DNA from: Chromobacterium haemolyticum
GTDB taxonomy: Bacteria; Pseudomonadota; Gammaproteobacteria; Burkholderiales; Chromobacteriaceae
Direction of reading: 5' to 3'
DNA: 64,000 nucleotides
Assembly: GCF_002081825.1 (NCBI RefSeq)
Contig: NZ_MUKU01000001.1
Span: 124,001 to 188,000 of the forward strand
The notes below the pieces were generated by a model. The model worked only from the letters and a program-made list of their open reading frames with translations. It did no database searches and was not told the origin of the DNA. The position numbers were made by a program, and so were the translations under genes. Of the stretch, positions 63,973 through 64,000 are shown in pieces; within the stretch, counting starts at the first letter, position 1; every line of letters begins with the position of its first letter.

Positions 63973-64000
63973 ATGAACGCAAAACAACGTCGCCAGTCCT
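63973..64000 (+). CDS. Start of next phage gene (cut by window end)
   Basis: ATG at 63973 after AGGAGA, reading MNAKQRRQS before the window ends. Only nine codons are visible. Confidence 0.5.

Overview
The window reads as the chromosome of a GC-rich betaproteobacterium of the order Neisseriales, most likely Chromobacterium or a close relative. This rests on remembered gene order and protein similarity (rpsF-priB-rpsR-rplI, purM-purN, exbB-exbD-lpxK, a large AdhE, many LysR and c-di-GMP proteins); no database search was run. About 55 kb is host backbone. The last 9 kb, from about 55,070 to beyond the right edge, is the left part of a prophage whose base composition is visibly richer in A+T.

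Layout. 1-12 kb: a small heat-shock protein, an SgrR-like regulator divergent from an MFS exporter, a hydrolase, a 2OG-Fe oxygenase, aroC, an HDOD protein, a glycine-rich secreted protein, a UbiH-type hydroxylase and a LysR regulator. 12-23 kb: an exported beta-carbonic anhydrase, adhE, an MCP, an amino-acid permease and xseA. 23-36 kb: mfd, a membrane GGDEF-EAL protein, rlmB, a copper module (multicopper oxidase, CsoR-type repressor and an apparent CsoR operator inside the promoter) and the ribosomal operon rpsF-priB-rpsR-rplI. 36-40 kb: a candidate sRNA, an isochorismatase-like hydrolase, a GNAT, a row of four paralogous small secreted peptides and a LysR gene. 40-55 kb: upp-GNAT-uraA, an EAL protein, grxD, clcA, an RsmB-like methylase, purM-purN, a PerM-like permease, hda, a HAD phosphatase and exbB-exbD-lpxK.

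A family of short intergenic repeats (about 130-143 bp when complete) is spread through the host part. The copies have 17-bp-class terminal inverted repeats and 3-bp TNA target duplications. In four cases the TNA at one element end is itself the stop codon of the neighbouring gene, so the element sits exactly at the end of a reading frame without damaging it.

The prophage is the most interesting part. It encodes a tyrosine integrase, an XRE-type regulator, an ArdA-like anti-restriction protein, an H-NS-like protein, a KilA-N protein and a full-length T7-type single-subunit RNA polymerase with its catalytic residues intact. A 19-base sequence, AATTACACACACTAGAGAA, occurs three times: before the KilA-N gene, before the polymerase gene and just after it. 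It aligns with the T7/T3 phage promoter core (CACTA at -7 to -3, A at -1, G at +1), so it is probably the promoter of this phage polymerase. The arrangement suggests a temperate T7-like phage with autocatalytic polymerase expression. It seems to have integrated at the lpxK/Trm112-gene junction, leaving only the first codons (MDAKL) of the downstream gene.
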